Positions 11,085 to 24,037 are shown, counted from the stretch's first letter. The stretch: 64,000 bases of DNA from Loripinus fragilis (GCA_964019695.1 OZ026524.1:28622164-28686163), one strand, 5' to 3'. The notes: generated from the sequence alone by a model not told the origin. Numbers and translations: made by a program.

Positions 11085-12345
11085 AATCGTTAATGCTTAT
11101 GCATTATTAATGCATTACTTTTTTTCAGTAATTCAAGGTAATGATTAATTCACCGGTTTTTGAATTACTTTAATGCTAATTCAATGTATTACTTTTGTCA
11201 AAATTCACTGCGTTACTTACATTACTTTGAATTACTGTCTAGCTGAAATTTTGCCATCAATATAGTATACAGACTGCACAATACTGAAGAGAGAAATGAG
11301 ATACATAACAAGAGGACATGTTTCCATTAGTTATTTCAATTCACAGTTTCCTTTTGTTCAACTTCCTTGACAAGACTGTTATTTAACTAAGGAACATGCT
11401 AAATGCACTGTGAAAGTTGTAAAAGGGTTTTGATTATATATCAATAACGTGAAACAGCTTACAGTTACTGGCAATCCCAGAAGAACCTAGAATGGTGAAA
11501 ATGTACCTGGGAAGTGTTGAAATAAAAGATATTCTATCCAACTTTATTTAAATCAATTTTTTACCTATAATTCATTTGAAGGCTAATAAAATTAGCTTTA
11601 AAATCGTGTGAATTTTGTTACAATCCAATATCAAAGAAACAAATGTTTTGATCACAATTAGGGTTATTAATTATCACTTGATTGTCCTGTTCACACATTT
11701 TGACACTTGACTGGCAGTGTGTCTCTTTGGTCAGTTTTGCTACAGGATAGATATAATTGGGTCAACAATATAAGAGACAAAGGATTATGATAAAGCCTGC
11801 GCTTTGTTTATTGAATAATTCAGACAAGAGATATAGGGCAGGAAACTCAAAATGTTTATAATTTTCCTCCCATAAAATATAATTCCATTGGAAAACTTCC
11901 CAGTGGTATAATATACAATGCAATATGATCGCTTAAAAAGCTGGGGTTGCTGCTACATCTGAGTGTTTCCTCAATTTTTCAAAAACTATGAAATTTCAAC
12001 GAATGTTACTGACAAGAATAGGAAATTCACTACCAAAAAAAGCGAAGATATTGTAATTTGTGGCTCATGTGAAATATTTATTTATATCTATAATATCTAT
12101 ATTTGAAATTTACATGTTTACTGTATTTACACATAATTGTTCAATGTATCAAAACTGTTCAAAGGTTACAGTATTGTATGATTCTGTTTCACGTATATGA
12201 AAGTTATGCTAAATTCAATGCATTACCTTCTTAAATAATGCTAATTCAATGCAATACTTTTTCAAAACAAGTAATGGTTATGCTAATTCAATGCCCATTT
12301 TTGGCAGTAATGCTAATTCAATGCATTACTTTCAAAAGGAAATCG
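11085..12345. repeat. Region bounded by GCTAATTCAATGCATTAC motif clusters
   Basis: AATGCTAATTCAATG followed by TATTAC/CATTAC and related motifs occur repeatedly at 11090-11230 and again at 12205-12330, as subterminal repeats would. The 1 kb between is AT-rich and holds nothing I recognise. It may be a non-autonomous DNA element. Confidence 0.35.
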
Positions 12346-12729
12346 CCCAATGTCTGATGTAGACGAAATGAACGTTGCCAGAAGCCTTTAACTTTATGAT
12401 TTGAATTTTTCTTCCTTTTTGCTTTCAAGAGCAAACATCGGTTCCAAAACTTTAATGTGCGCATTATTGAAGGTATTGGTACACTGTGACTTTTAGCATT
12501 AAAATTGCCTCAGAATTATTGCGACAACAACCATAAAACACAGCGTTTCGATTTTTTTAATGAATGCAAGCTAAATGATGGGGCTTGTCAAATTTTTTTT
12601 TATAATCATAATAAAAAATTTTGGCAATTAATTAACATTTTAGCAGGTGGTGCATTTCTAAAGTCCTTCAGTATATATAACTTTTGCTTGCTAGCCGTGA
12701 CTGTTGTCATCTCCCATCTGCCAGTAACG

Positions 12730-12820
12730 TTTTTAAACAGTTTGGACCAAGACCAAGACCATTGTTTCGCCGGTTCTGGTCTGGATCCAAACGGTTTGAC
12801 ACTCTGATAGTGTTTTAGAA
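12730..12820. repeat. Short dispersed repeat GGATCCAAAC-GTTTG
   Basis: The core CTGGATCCAAACGGTTTGACACTCTGATAG-like unit occurs here and again near 16030-16065 and 16588-16620. It is probably the end of a MITE family. Confidence 0.4.
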
Positions 12821-13083
12821 CGAATTTACGGACAAAATATTTTGAAATATTCGACAGACGAAAACTAAACCCATATGATAACATTATTCCCTATGGAATA
12901 TAAATGAATATTATTTGAAAACTAAACCGTTTAATTTACCCAGCAAGACTTAAAGACCTCAATATTTAGACAATAAGATTGATACCACTGCCTGTAGGCT
13001 ATTCCAGGCAGATAAAAGGCTAATCTTTATTAGGTGATTATGACTTCCTTACATGGGGTAATAAAGTGGTCCCATGAAGGGTA

Positions 13084-13958
13084 TACGAGGGTCATCCAAT
13101 AAAGAATGATACTTTTTCTATAGCTTAGTGAATTTGCATGCTAGACTTATGAAATCTCGTTCAAAGCTAGCACGTCTTTATGGCTATTCACCTGTACCAT
13201 ATTCAACGTGTTGCACTCTTCCATCTTTTGTTGCTAGGCATCATTAGAAGACTAGGCAAACATCCGTGGACGGCTCAGTATAGGTGGTCACCATGACAAC
13301 AGATTAAGATGTATAGTTTACTTTTCTACGAATACTGATATATACTCATACAACCTGTCTATAACTTATAGGGGAAAGTTATGTTACAAAGTCTTGAGCT
13401 GTTACCATGGAAACAAAGGTTCAAAAATCAAGTTTTTAAGAAATATCTGGTATTTTCTGCTGACCTCTTGACTTTAGAAGTTAATATCATATAGTCAAAG
13501 GCAATTTAAGTGAATAGGGGCTGTTCATCTATACCTAATAACAATCAGCTGCACATAGTTATACATTTTGTGGGATATCCTTCACTAACATAGTTGCCAT
13601 GGCAACGCAAAGTAGTGTGTTTTGAAAAAAAATGAGAAAATCGGTTGCTAGGCACCAAAAATAAAGATTATGCATATTTGGTTCTTCTTTTATAGTATTT
13701 TATGTAACAATTAGATCAAACATTAGAAGAAAATATACAAAGAGGTTAAATTATATCTATGAGCGAAAATAAAATACTTTGAATGGCCGTGGGTATCCAA
13801 AAAAAATAATGTAAACGTGTCCATGCATCTTTAACATATTGTTACTATTCCTGAATTGCTAAGATGTTATACTTTTATTATGGTAAATTTTAACTAAATG
13901 CATACACAGATTTTCAGACTATGAAGAAAGTCTCATTCTTTATTGGATGACCCTCGTA
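13084..13958. mobile_element. Mariner-like element, 0.87 kb, TA-flanked
   Basis: The inverted ends are CGAGGGTCATCCAATAAAG at left and the reverse complement of CTTTATTGGATGACCCTCG at right, continuing to GAATGA(T/G)ACTTT, with TA at both borders. The inside is AT-rich with no transposase frame. Confidence 0.75.
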
Positions 13959-14200
13959 GGTACTTCTGATAAAATATTTATATGTATCTCAGTGAAGGAT
14001 TTTTTATACAGGTAAATCCCACCTTGGGGCCCCTTTAATCTAGTGAGATACTGAAACTGTCCCTTATCAGTTAATCCGCTAATGCCTGTGACCTCTATTG
14101 GACAGAAATATATGCCTTAAAGCGATGGATGTAGGGATGATACCGAAAGTGTAAATGCAATGACAGAAACATGTGTGATAATAATGCATGCATTTTGACA

Positions 14201-14630
14201 ATCAGAAAATTTCTACTCAATTCGTGAAACAAGCCTTAGATGAATGTAGGGTGTAGTATTATGTATGAAAAATCTGCATTGTATTAGCCAGATCTGGCGT
14301 AAGAAAATAGTAGTACTGTAGCATGTGGGTTCAGTCCTATTAATATTGATTATTCTGATTACCTGCAACGAATAAATGAAGTTTATGGGTTCTTTTTTCA
14401 ATAAAATATCGCTACGCTATAGCGATATTTTATTGAAAACACCTACATTTCATTTATAGCAATGTTTATTGTGGAATGTTGTAACCGTTTGTTTCTCTGC
14501 AATCACACTTGTTAGTATATGTGTTGGCATGGTTTATTTGACGTCACTCTCACGTTATCAAAATAAACCCTCGATGTACATCCGAGGTCTGAGTCCACAG
14601 ATTTGGCTGAGACAGTTCCAATTGGAATTT
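14201..14630. mobile_element. Palindromic MITE with TATAGCGATATTTTATTG centre (copy 1)
   Basis: The centre, 14399-14441, is a near-perfect hairpin TTCAATAAAATATCGCTA. The outer arms share AATAAATGAAGTTTATG and, at the tips, a (C)AATTCGTGAAACAAGCC-type end against the reverse complement of GGTCTGAGTCCACAGATTTGG. Other copies are at 26033-26482, 26870-27255 and 48660-50100; a piece is at 45975-46035. Confidence 0.65.
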
Positions 14631-14744
14631 TACCTGATATTCCTTCCAAAACATGCATAAAACAAATTTTAAACATTAAATATTCCCTTTTCTTACATTG
14701 GATTTTATTATTCGGAATGAAGCCAGCTTGCAAAAAAACGAGTG

Positions 14745-15420
14745 AGTATCATCAGGAAACACCACAGTAACACTGTAGACTTACCCACGGCACCATGAGG
14801 AAGAGCCACAGAACAATAACAATTAAAATAATCTAGGAAGACAAAGGAAGGCAACCAACTCTCTTCTCCATCAAGGTGATTGCAAAACTAAAAAGGACAC
14901 AAAGCACTACATAACAAAAGATGAAACAAGCACAGAACCCCCATAATGTGAGCAACAATAAACAACGAACCAACAACAACAAAACCACCGCCTAAGAACA
15001 GAGCAGCCTAAGTCACTGGGGTGCTTAAATGCATTAGACTGGTACCACATATTCACCCTAGACTCTGTTGTTGTTAAACACATACTAGCAACACTAATGC
15101 AATGTAGCATTACAGAGAAACAATCTAATCATATTAACACACTATGATGAAACAAAGAAAATGGCTCTTGAGATCTAAAGAAAACCTCATGTTGGGTCAA
15201 AGTAGGCCCACCGCCAAAGACAACCATTAGATACCCACCAACAGATTAAAGCTTTCCGCAAGGGCCATAATTGAGTCTGCGACCTGACCAACTGTCCAGC
15301 AAATGAAGAGGAAACCATAGATATGTTTTCAACCAGACTTGCAGACTGTCGCATGACATCCATGTTATATCCAACTTCTTTATAACTTTTGCATATGTTT
15401 TTTAATTGATCACGAAAATT
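14745..15420 (-). mobile_element. Second Penelope-like element copy, 3' end only
   Basis: The reverse complement of this stretch aligns in order with 850-1545: TTGGATATAAC, GCGACAGTCTGCA, the GTTGGTGGGT block, GTGTGTTAATATGATTAG, and the GGAAGAGAGTTGGTTGCC block. Only the last coding codons and the 3' tail are present, as expected of a 5'-truncated insertion. It lies in intron 2 on the antisense strand of the host gene. Confidence 0.6.
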
Positions 15421-17051
15421 AGGTTTTCCATGAAGGTAATGTTTCTAAAATGCCCAATTTCTATGTTATCTCTCTTTGGTATGTAAGAACTATACGCTAG
15501 ACCTCATGGCGAACGCAAAAAGGCAATATTGAAGGGAATATTCAGGCCCAATTAATATTTATCTTGATCAAAAATAAATTCCTCATTAATTACTTATTTA
15601 TTTTTACGACTCTGCTTCTTCATCAGCTAAGGTGATTAAACGCCTGTTTATTGCCCATAAACCAATAACTGGCTGCTGACATGTTTTCCCTCATGCTTGC
15701 CAAACAGCTTGATTTCAAGCATCTGGTCACCTCAGCTGTGAGTTAATTGCAGCACAACTCAGTGGAGAGAGCTTATAATTAGGCTGTGCTTCTATTCAAT
15801 TATTTCATTGAGTTATAATGGTTTCAAGTGATAAGAATGAGAATTGTTTTAGATATGGCCTACGTTACATGTTTTTGCACTACATAAATAAGTACTCTGG
15901 TTCAGAGCCCCTAAGTAAATAATAGTTAATAGCATTAATTGAAATTGTAACATTTAGCTCTGTTTATAATATCCTCTGCTTTGCAAACTTTTTGAACCCA
16001 GATAAGGCACGACAAAATAAGGGACCTGATCAGGATCCAAACTGTTTGGTGCTCTGATAGCATTCCTGAAAGGAGTTTTTTTTTGAAAAGTGATTTCTTA
16101 AAGAAAAAGGCAGACAATTAAAACATTCAAAATAATCCTGTATTCGCAAAGAGTACATGTATGTCATAATTTTTATCATTCCAATTATCATTTCCATAAT
16201 TCTGAGCAAATTCTTAAAAATTTAAACCAAGTCCAGTTTGTAAGGTCCAAACCAACAAAATGGCATGCAAGCCCAAGAGACTCAGATCCGCCTGCGCATT
16301 GATCCATGCAGTCAGCAAAGACTCTGACCATACAGTGTCCATATCCAGGCTGATCTGAGTCTCGGCTGTTTGTTCATGCATCTGCCAATTCTAGCCAGAT
16401 TCCTCGAAGCTTGGATACTTAGCTACCCATTATGTTACTGTGAAAACACTGATCAGACTATAATCAAATGCAGATGGGGTGCTTGATGCTCAAACCATTT
16501 AACTTTAAACCTGTTTGTGTCGTCTGTTGATATAAAAGCTTTACAAAAAAATTGATGAGAGATCTGACATATTGTCGGGCTTGATCTGGATCCAAACTGT
16601 TTGACACTCTTTGATAATCATCCCAAACAGCTTAGAAATAGATCAGACCGAACATTATACACCGACTGTAATTAGCCTGCCTAGCCTTGTAACTACACCT
16701 TCTGTAGCTCTGCCAGAGGAATTCTTCTTGGAGTATTCAAGTGATTAATGGCGATCCCCTGTTGCACGTGAGTGCAATTTAATTATGGGCTAATTGGAGC
16801 AGTTACAACAAATTAATGGTCATATGGTTCTCAGTATACTGTCAGCTCTATTATAACATGCATATGTAAAAAAAAAAAAGTCAGAATTACCACTTTAAGC
16901 GCAAAATTTGTTTAGAAAAACGTTTTAATAAATATCTACAGGATCTTTCAGCTATTTGAAATAATCATGCTCGCCATGGTTTACTTTCATTTTTTAGGTT
17001 TTTTGCCTATTTCTGTTTTACGTTATTTAGAGAAAGAGGCTAAGTAATAGT
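15421..17051. other. Intron 2 sequence, no gene recognised
   Basis: AT-rich intron with two short repeat hits (near 16030 and 16600, GGATCCAAACTGTTTG) and a GCCTGCGC / CTGATCTGAGTCTCGGCTG stretch at 16255-16385 that resembles the MITE cores elsewhere. No exon seen. Confidence 0.4.
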
Positions 17052-17142
17052 TATACCATGGGTTGTCCGCTTGTACGTGGAGATAATCCACGAGCTTTAG
17101 CGAGTGGATTATCTTACGTACAGGTGGACAAACATGGTATAA
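17052..17142. repeat. Hairpin MITE
   Basis: TATACCATGGGTTGTCCGCT...GGAGATAATCCAC mirrors GTGGATTATCTTACG...GGTGGACAAACATGGTATA around a short loop (GAGCTTTAGCGA). The arms are about 38 bp. Confidence 0.75.
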
Positions 17143-17225
17143 ATATTTTATACCACCTACATCAGTGTAGACCTTGCACATCAAGTGATATTTCATGCTA
17201 AAGTTGGTAAAGGTGGTATAATGCA

Positions 17226-18519
17226 TTTTATGGTAAAGCTATAAAGACAGTAGGGTCTTTGCAGCTTTAAACATATGTAATGTCATGTCCTATGGAAATT
17301 TTCTGGTTATTCAATATTTTGCTCAGTTAATCAGCTGTTTTTAAATTGTCAACTGATTTACTGTGATGGTTACTGATTAACCTGCTTTTATTCATCATAA
17401 GATATCAAAAGTGTCATCTTTGAGGGAACATAATACAAAATGGCTTAAAACTGATGTTGCCAATTCACAAACATTGATTTAGAAATTTTAGTGATGTTAT
17501 TGAAATAAACACTTGCAACTCCCTTTTATTTAGCCATTCCCAAAAAGGGTATTTTTGTGTCATAATCTTAATCCAGCTAGCAAACATACACATATAGAGG
17601 GTTGTAAGTCCAATTTTACATGAGCTAGCTATATTAAATAACAAGAGATTTTAACACCTTTGAGAAGTATTGTTTTTATGGTCTGTGTTTGACAAATTTA
17701 CCTATGAAAGCAGCTAAGCATGTCAACATGACCAGAACTAATTTTGTCTCTCAAATGCAGCAAATGAAAGGAGAAATACAATGCTGTCATAGTGAATATT
17801 AAGAGAAAATGTACCTTATACCATTTACAACATCTATTGCAGTATTTAAAAAAAATGTAAAAAAAATCAATATAATTTTGATCGTTTTAATACACAATGC
17901 ACATTTATCTCAAACATCTAAATCAAATTGATGTTAATTCTGAAAGAGACTAAATCTTTAAAGTTTGCTATTATTTATCTATTGTCTACAAAAGTCAATA
18001 TTTTTTATTTATCCACAGTGTACCGTTTCCCAATCATCTGAATTAAAATAATACCATTAGTCATCACTCATCAGTGAGAAAATTTGCTCACCACTAGAAA
18101 CTAAGTAAGCAGCCAAATGTCTTTAAAAGAATTTGAAAGTATTTATTATTACAGCTAAATTATTTTCAGTAATGATTACAATTACATCACATGTATTTGA
18201 GCCAAACCATGATTACAATTATATATGATTACTTTGAAAACTATATTTGATTACAGGTAATTATAATTACTGATTACAATTAACCCAGGTCTGCTAGCCA
18301 TGTTGCAGACTTCAACACTTGCAATTCACTTTTAACTCAGAAACTTCTTAAACAAGTCTATCGATATCATAATTTTCGAATAACTTTTTTCTATATTTTG
18401 TCAACTATACTATGATTTGATATCTAATTTCCATGTCAGACTTAAATCTCTCTTGTGCCAGGGACGGGTGAATTATTAAAGTGATAAATATGTGGATTTT
18501 TATCCCCATTTGTTTTCAG
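17226..18519. other. Intron 2 sequence, no gene recognised
   Basis: AT-rich, with GATTACAATTA-type simple patterns at 18150-18290. Ends at the exon 3 acceptor. Confidence 0.4.
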
Positions 18520-18704
18520 GTACCACTTGTGGTGAAGACATTCTAAACCAAGAGTCTGGTGAAATAGTGTATCACAATTATTACAGGGATAATTATGTAG
18601 ATTGTGCTTGGACAATTGTTGGTGGCATTGGTAAAATAATTGACGTCAAGATCACAAGAGTTCATATTTCTGAAAGTGTGCACTGTAATTACAATTATTT
18701 AAAG
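18520..18704 (+). CDS. Exon 3: CUB domain 2, N-terminal half
   Basis: The acceptor TTTGTTTTCAG precedes a phase 1 entry (the split glycine codon is completed by the last base of exon 2). The exit is phase 0 at AAG|GTAAAT. The encoded half-domain starts TTCGEDI and contains ESGEIVYHNYYRDNYVDCAW, the classic CUB pattern of first Cys, Gly-rich stretch, Tyr-Asn and Cys-x-Trp. It continues with an IIDVKITRVHI strand and CNYNYLK. The usual acidic residue of the CxYDYL motif is Asn here, so calcium binding at this site may be weaker (inference). The preceding intron is 9.3 kb. Confidence 0.9.
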
Positions 18705-18839
18705 GTAAATTGAAGGATACTAAAGTGATCGAACTAGGTTTATAGACCCAATTCGTCATTGTTATGTATCAACTAAAGTATATGTTTTCTTAGATTTTGA
18801 CTGATATTTTCGATTGTAGGAGTGTTTCACCCTCATAAA

Positions 18840-19490
18840 CTCCCATCTGGACTTTGGCCAAACTTGGCAGAAATGATCGTTATATGCCCCGTTTTAACAT
18901 ATGTTCAAATGGTTTTGGTCCGTTGCATATCTAGGTCACATGGGCTAAAATAGATTTTGAGATGAAATTTTTAAAAATCATCTTGTCTTTGTTCCATGTT
19001 TTGTTGTAAGTGCTTTGTGCCCTTTCTAGTTTTACGATGCCTGGAGTCTTAATATTTGGTATGTAGCAACGCCAAGTAGACCATTACCATTAAGTTTTTT
19101 CGAATGACCCTTGGACCAAAAATGGTCCCACCTATAAGTTGCATATTTTACATAGGTTTATAAAGGGAACCATGACAAAAAATCTTCTTGTCTGAATTCA
19201 GAACTTCAAGGTATTTGGTATATGTATCCTTATCTATTCGACCTTTGCCAAGTATGTTAAAATTATGCCCCTGGAGCCCAAAATGCCCCCCCTCAGCTGT
19301 CGCTCGTTTTACATCGACTTATATTAGGAAGACATGAAAACTCTTTTTGTCTAAAACCCCAAGACTTAGACCCTTGCTATTTGGTATATAATATCATTTA
19401 GAAGACCTTTGTCAAGTTTGTTTAAATTGTTTTCCTGGTGCCGAAAATGGCACCCCAGGAGTCACAGTCATGTTTTACAAGGGCGATCAA
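18840..19490. repeat. Imperfect satellite, about 3 units of about 210 bp
   Basis: Units share TATTTGGTATxT, a GACCTTTGCCAAGT/GTCAAGTTTG block, a TGGxGCCxAAAATGxxxCC block and GTTTTACATxGACTTATA. The copies are strongly diverged. It lies at the start of intron 3. Confidence 0.55.
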
Positions 19491-20858
19491 CAAATATGAG
19501 GAAAATATCCACCCATTCTACGTGGTTTGATTAATAGAGTTGGAATTTCCGCATTTAATACTGCAACATATACGATGCTGATTCGTCACAAAATGGTTTA
19601 TATTAAACTCCGTTCAGAAATTGTGTGGCACCGGTTTTTTGCAGTTCCCGCTTTTATGCGTAATTTTAGGTCCTACATCCTGTGAGAAAGTTATTCTTGA
19701 AGACCTCCCATAATTTCTCCAGCAGGTTCCGTGGCAGTGCATGCTTCTGGCAAAGCCCTGATATCTGGAGAAAAATCAGAAATTTCATGACTGCGCCCAC
19801 AGACTAAGTCCAGTTGACGATGATTGCCACATAAAATATAACAATATTCATCGATATGCTTCACATCTCTTGAATATATTTTTAAATTGTTCAATTGCAA
19901 CACGTCCTTTACTCGAATTTTTGATGTTTTGATAACAAGTTAGAATAAAAAACGATTCTTTTTTTCTAACGTTTTACCAATCCTAGTACACGTGAAAGTA
20001 AGGATCGGCATGGATTGGTAAGGGGGTTGGGGGTCCTGCAATAGTGGCAATTAGTTATTAGTTCTAGGACCGTCCTTCCAAGGCAATGGTCAAGCAAACC
20101 CATGTTATATGTCCACGTTGTGTCAATAGTGCATGGATGTGGCAAGCACGACGTAAAGCCATTTGACCGGGATGCCCCATCACAAATTCATCAATTTTCA
20201 CAAAAGTATGACTATGCTTACAAAAAGACACAGTAAAGGTAATACCTTCAAATTGCGAACAGGCATTTCTACAACCATTCTTAATCGCTGGTTTAATCGA
20301 CAATACATCTTGAATTGTGTTTTATGATTTCATACCCGTGTATAAAGTAGGAATCCAATCTTTTCTAATTGTAACGATATCGGCAACGAACATTTTTTCA
20401 AATAGGTACACCATGAAAATAAGTTTATATTTTATTCAAATTTAATAGCAGCTGAACTGCCATTGATCTTGGTGACCATCTAACTGCTTTAAAGCTATAT
20501 TCTGTTCAGTGTTTTGATCCACAGAGTAACTTCAGTCAATAACAGGTAGAAATGTTTAATATGTATACTGGAGAAATGTTAGCCTCAGTGTGTAATAAGA
20601 GGAAATGTTATTATGTGTGTAAAGCGCCAGATTTATGTTAAATTTTCCAGATATACGGTGTGTAGTCACGCTTTATACTTTACCACGAATTTCTCGCCAA
20701 TTGAAATTACCACTCCCAAATATTATAATGAAAACATTGTCATTTCCATATAAAGTCATGGAGGGCGTTTCAAACGTGTCAAATTGTCTTAGTCTGCTGG
20801 CGTATTTCTTAATTTCTTGATTTTTTCAGCGGTAGCTGCCTATAATCGACTTTACTCT

Positions 20859-21000
20859 AAATTATCCACCAATCAGAAATAATCTTACAGCTGCAAGTCT
20901 GCTATCTATTCTCAATGAAACGGACTATCTAAATTATCCACCAATCAGAAACAATCTTACATCTGCAAGTCTGCTATCTATGCTCATTGAAACGGACTAT
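20859..21000 (+). repeat. 71 bp tandem duplication
   Basis: CTAAATTATCCACCAATCAG to GAAACGGACTAT occurs twice in direct succession with about five differences. Confidence 0.85.
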
Positions 21001-21595
21001 AATTTCAAGAAAATCACACCAGTTCTTCGGGTCCTGTTTAAAAGAAGTCCATTCTGTCTGGAATTTCCTGTTAATATAACAAAACGCAAAACTTTTTCAA
21101 CATAATCACCTTTTGTTTAAAGATGTTGGGGCTATTTGTTTTGTATCCGGCTCAGCCCAGGTTGCCCATTTCACCCGATTGTGTCTAAAAGCTGTAACCG
21201 AACCGAATTCGGCCGAAACTACCGAACTTACCGAATATTCACTGTTTTAACCTATTAATTATAGGTATGTGATTTTCTTTATATCCCTTTAAGTGTTTGG
21301 CCAATATCTCTGTATCCTTAAAACTCTTCCAGTGCCTCACTAAGGATAAAAGTGTCGTCGAGTTGTCTCATAAAGTGTCGCCGAATTGTCTCAAAATCTG
21401 TCGACGAGTTGTCTAAAACAACGTGTCGCCGTCGGCGACAGTCCGGTATATTTCGGTATGTTCTGGTGTTTCTTTGTAGTAACTATAAATAGCCTACGCA
21501 TGTAAATACAACGATCTATGCCACAAAGGTTAGCTTTTAAAAAAGCTTAGAACCATCGCATGGCGTTTTACAGTTATTAAAGAAGAACGTTTATA

Positions 21596-22010
21596 GGGGA
21601 GACCGGAGCTAGTTCGGACTCGGGGCATGTTCGTCATACGGCTATACTTAGCATGTAAACTAAGATATGGGGCTGGGAAACATGTTTGGAAATTACTTGT
21701 GACGAGTTTTTCTACATGAGTATTGAAGGGTAGATTGATATTGTACCAGAAAACTCATTTTCTTGCATGATTAGTAAATTTTTCATAGTAATTTCTGTTT
21801 TTATTTATCTAAAGATGTGTTTAGATTCTGATTTGAATTCTATATTTTTATTACGAAAGGATTATGTGCTTTGATATAAAACATCGTTAATTTCTTCTCC
21901 TGCATGTTAAAAGGAGCTGTCACGTGATATTTGGAAAAAGTCTGTCAGGGACAAGTTGAGCCACTTAAGTCGGGGCAAGTTCGGCCCATAGCTAAACTTG
22001 CTCCACAATT
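21596..22010. repeat. Possible end of a GGGGAGACCGG element
   Basis: TATAGGGGAGACCGGAGC and an internal GTCGGGGCAAGTTCGG recall the ends and internal motif of the element at 48867-49864 (GGGGAGACCGGGGCAAAATG). The other end is not clear. Confidence 0.35.
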
Positions 22011-22899
22011 ACATAAAATTAAGCCATTGTATTATAGGTCACCTATTTTGTGAAGGGTGTTCATATCATGGATCCTAAATACCTCCGTGTTCATATTTAG
22101 CACAAGGATTGACTGCACAATGACTACGTTTATTTCATCGAAAGTTTCAGATCGCCATTTTACATTGAAGTCAAAAGTTAAAATACCTGTCTAAGACACG
22201 TTATGCAAACTTTTCCTTTTCTGTTTATTATTTTCACCTCAATCTAACACCAATCTACTGTGCATAAAAACATCTTCCAATGACAACAGGACTTTAAATG
22301 TATGTTCTCCTTTGAATGCCGCTGAATATCTTTTTTAAAGATATTTCTTGTTCCAAGATATCAGGGCTTTGCCAGAAGCTCGCACAGGCACAGAACCTTC
22401 TGGAGAAATTAGGGGAGGTCTACACGAGTAACTTTCTCACAGTGATGTAGGACCTAAAATGACGTATAAAAGTAGGAACTGCGAAAAACCGGTGCCACAC
22501 AATTTCTGAACGGAGTTTTTTTTAGTCGTCTACACGCGCTACATCTGTCCTCAAGGCAACGCTTCCTAGCGCGAACTGGGGCATTTTACTTTGCATTTTG
22601 ATTGTTTTACTACGTAACAAATCAAGCCCTAACGTCTTGTCATATTTTGTTATGCAGTGAAAGCCCATATTGCGACACATGCATAATTTACGACATGTTT
22701 ACTCCTCTTTCTATGCAAACTTTCACTGATTTATATAAAATTGTTGCTCTCCCAAAATACCTATTTAAAAGATGACGTCTGTAAATGTCTGGTTTCATTT
22801 GCCTAAGATCCTGTTCTCGTCATTGCAATTATGATTGTTCGATATTGCACAAAGATGAGCATAAAAAGATGCGAAACATTATGCATATTAAATATTATT

Positions 22900-23137
22900 G
22901 GGCCTTGATGCGACCAAACCTGTCTTTGGGGGGTTCGCGAACAACACAGGAGCAGATAAGCCTGCGCATCTGCGCAGACTGATCAGCGCCTTTGTTATTC
23001 GTTATGTGGAAAGTATAATATCTAAACTTGCTGCAAGCAGAACTTCAATTTTCTAGCTAGTCTATGTAGCTGAGGGCACTGGTTTAAGTCTCGCTTTATC
23101 GGAAACCCGGAAGACAGGTTTTGTCGCGACGAGGCCC
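22900..23137. mobile_element. MITE (GGGCCTCGTCGCG-ended family) near exon 4
   Basis: Same ends and core as 8775-9015 (GGGCCTTGATGCG at left, GTCGCGACGAGGCCC at right; CTGATCAGCGCCTTTGTTAT inside). It ends 80 bp before exon 4. Confidence 0.75.
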
Positions 23138-23216
23138 ATATGATCTATTACCTATACAAAAAAGCATAATCAATTCCAGAAATCTGATGTTCTCAGGTCT
23201 TATACTGGATTTTCAG

Positions 23217-23388
23217 GTATTTGATGGTGAAACTATTGATGTATCAACACCACGGGGTGTATTCTGTGGTGAAGTGTACCCACCGGCTATAATATCACAA
23301 GTATCAGTTGGGCTGCTGATTACCTATCATTCTCAACTGGCAGCCGTGGATGAAGGATTTGATATTAAGTTTTACAGACACGAGCAAG
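23217..23388 (+). CDS. Exon 4: CUB domain 2, C-terminal half
   Basis: The acceptor GGATTTTCAG precedes a phase 0 entry; the exit is phase 1 at GTCAGT. The peptide reads VFDGETIDVSTPRGVFCG, with the usual xxDG turn after the strand and the fourth Cys in FCG. It then has PPAIIS, a LLITYHSQ strand and a DEGFDIKFYR ending that fits the CUB C-terminal GFxIxY pattern. The donor lies about 60 bp before a MITE with an internal tandem expansion (23436-23955), which does not resemble the exon sequence. A separate MITE occupies 22900-23137, just upstream. Confidence 0.88.
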
Positions 23389-23435
23389 GTCAGTGCAAAA
23401 TTTAAAGTCATAAAGCGGACATGTGCGCATCGTGA

Positions 23436-23955
23436 AAGTTTTGTCAGAGTGGGGGACCAACTCAACTTTGACAACTTTAATTTTATTACTTATTTTTTTT
23501 ATTTGAGTTGGGGTCCAACTCAAATTTGATAACTTTAAATTTTTATTCTCATTTTGATTTTATTTGATTTGGAGTCCAACTCAACTTTGACAACTTTTTT
23601 TTTATTTTTTATATCTTTTATTATATTTGAGTTGGGGTCCACCTCAACTTTGACAATTTTTTCTCTATTCTTTATTCTTTTATTTGAGTTGGGGTCCAAC
23701 TCAACTTTGACACCTTTTTTTATTCTTTATTTTTCTATTTGAGTTGGGGTCCAGCTCAACTTTGACAACTTTTATTTTATTCCTTATTTTTTATTTTATT
23801 TGAGTTGGGGCCCAACTCAACTTTTACAACATTTTTTTATTTTTTATTTATTTATTATCAACATTTTTTGATGATGAGAGGAAAGGAAAGAAGATTCAAA
23901 TACCACTAAAAGCTGGCACCATCAGCCCGCAAGCGAAATGTCATTTAAATAGGTG
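23436..23955. mobile_element. GGATCCGCG-family MITE with internal tandem expansion
   Basis: The left edge has GAAAGTTTTGTCAGAGTGGGGG and the right part has CAAATACCACTAAAAGCTGGC followed by CATCAGCCCGCAAGCGAAA. Both pieces occur in the same order in the copy at 33925-34050. Between them the element carries about seven units of about 60 bp (23457-23870), each TTTGAGTTGGGGTCCAACTC followed by AACTTTGACAACTTT and a T-rich run. Confidence 0.6.
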
Positions 23956-24037
23956 CATTTTAGATAAAAGTGTTAACAGGAACAAGAACTAAAGATATGG
24001 AACTACAATATATAAAAGTATTTTGACCCAAATATTA

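Larger units (their letters stand above)
19606..22519. mobile_element. TIR element with about 165 bp inverted arms, 2.9 kb
   Basis: 19606-19768 and the reverse complement of 22356-22519 match closely: ACTCCGTTCAGAAATTGTG, TGGCACCGGTTTTT, TTTTAGGTCCTACATC, and CTGGCAAAGCCCTGATATC at the inner end. Inside are two minus-strand ORFs of 70 and 79 codons (19691-19903 and 20064-20303) with no domain I can name, a 71 bp tandem duplication at 20859-21000, and a GGGGAGACCGG-type element end at 21597. It is probably a deletion derivative or a host for later insertions. Confidence 0.55.

Noticed and set aside
23457..23870. A fourth junction-derived array after exon 4
   Set aside because: The units do not resemble the end of exon 4; they derive from the MITE end.
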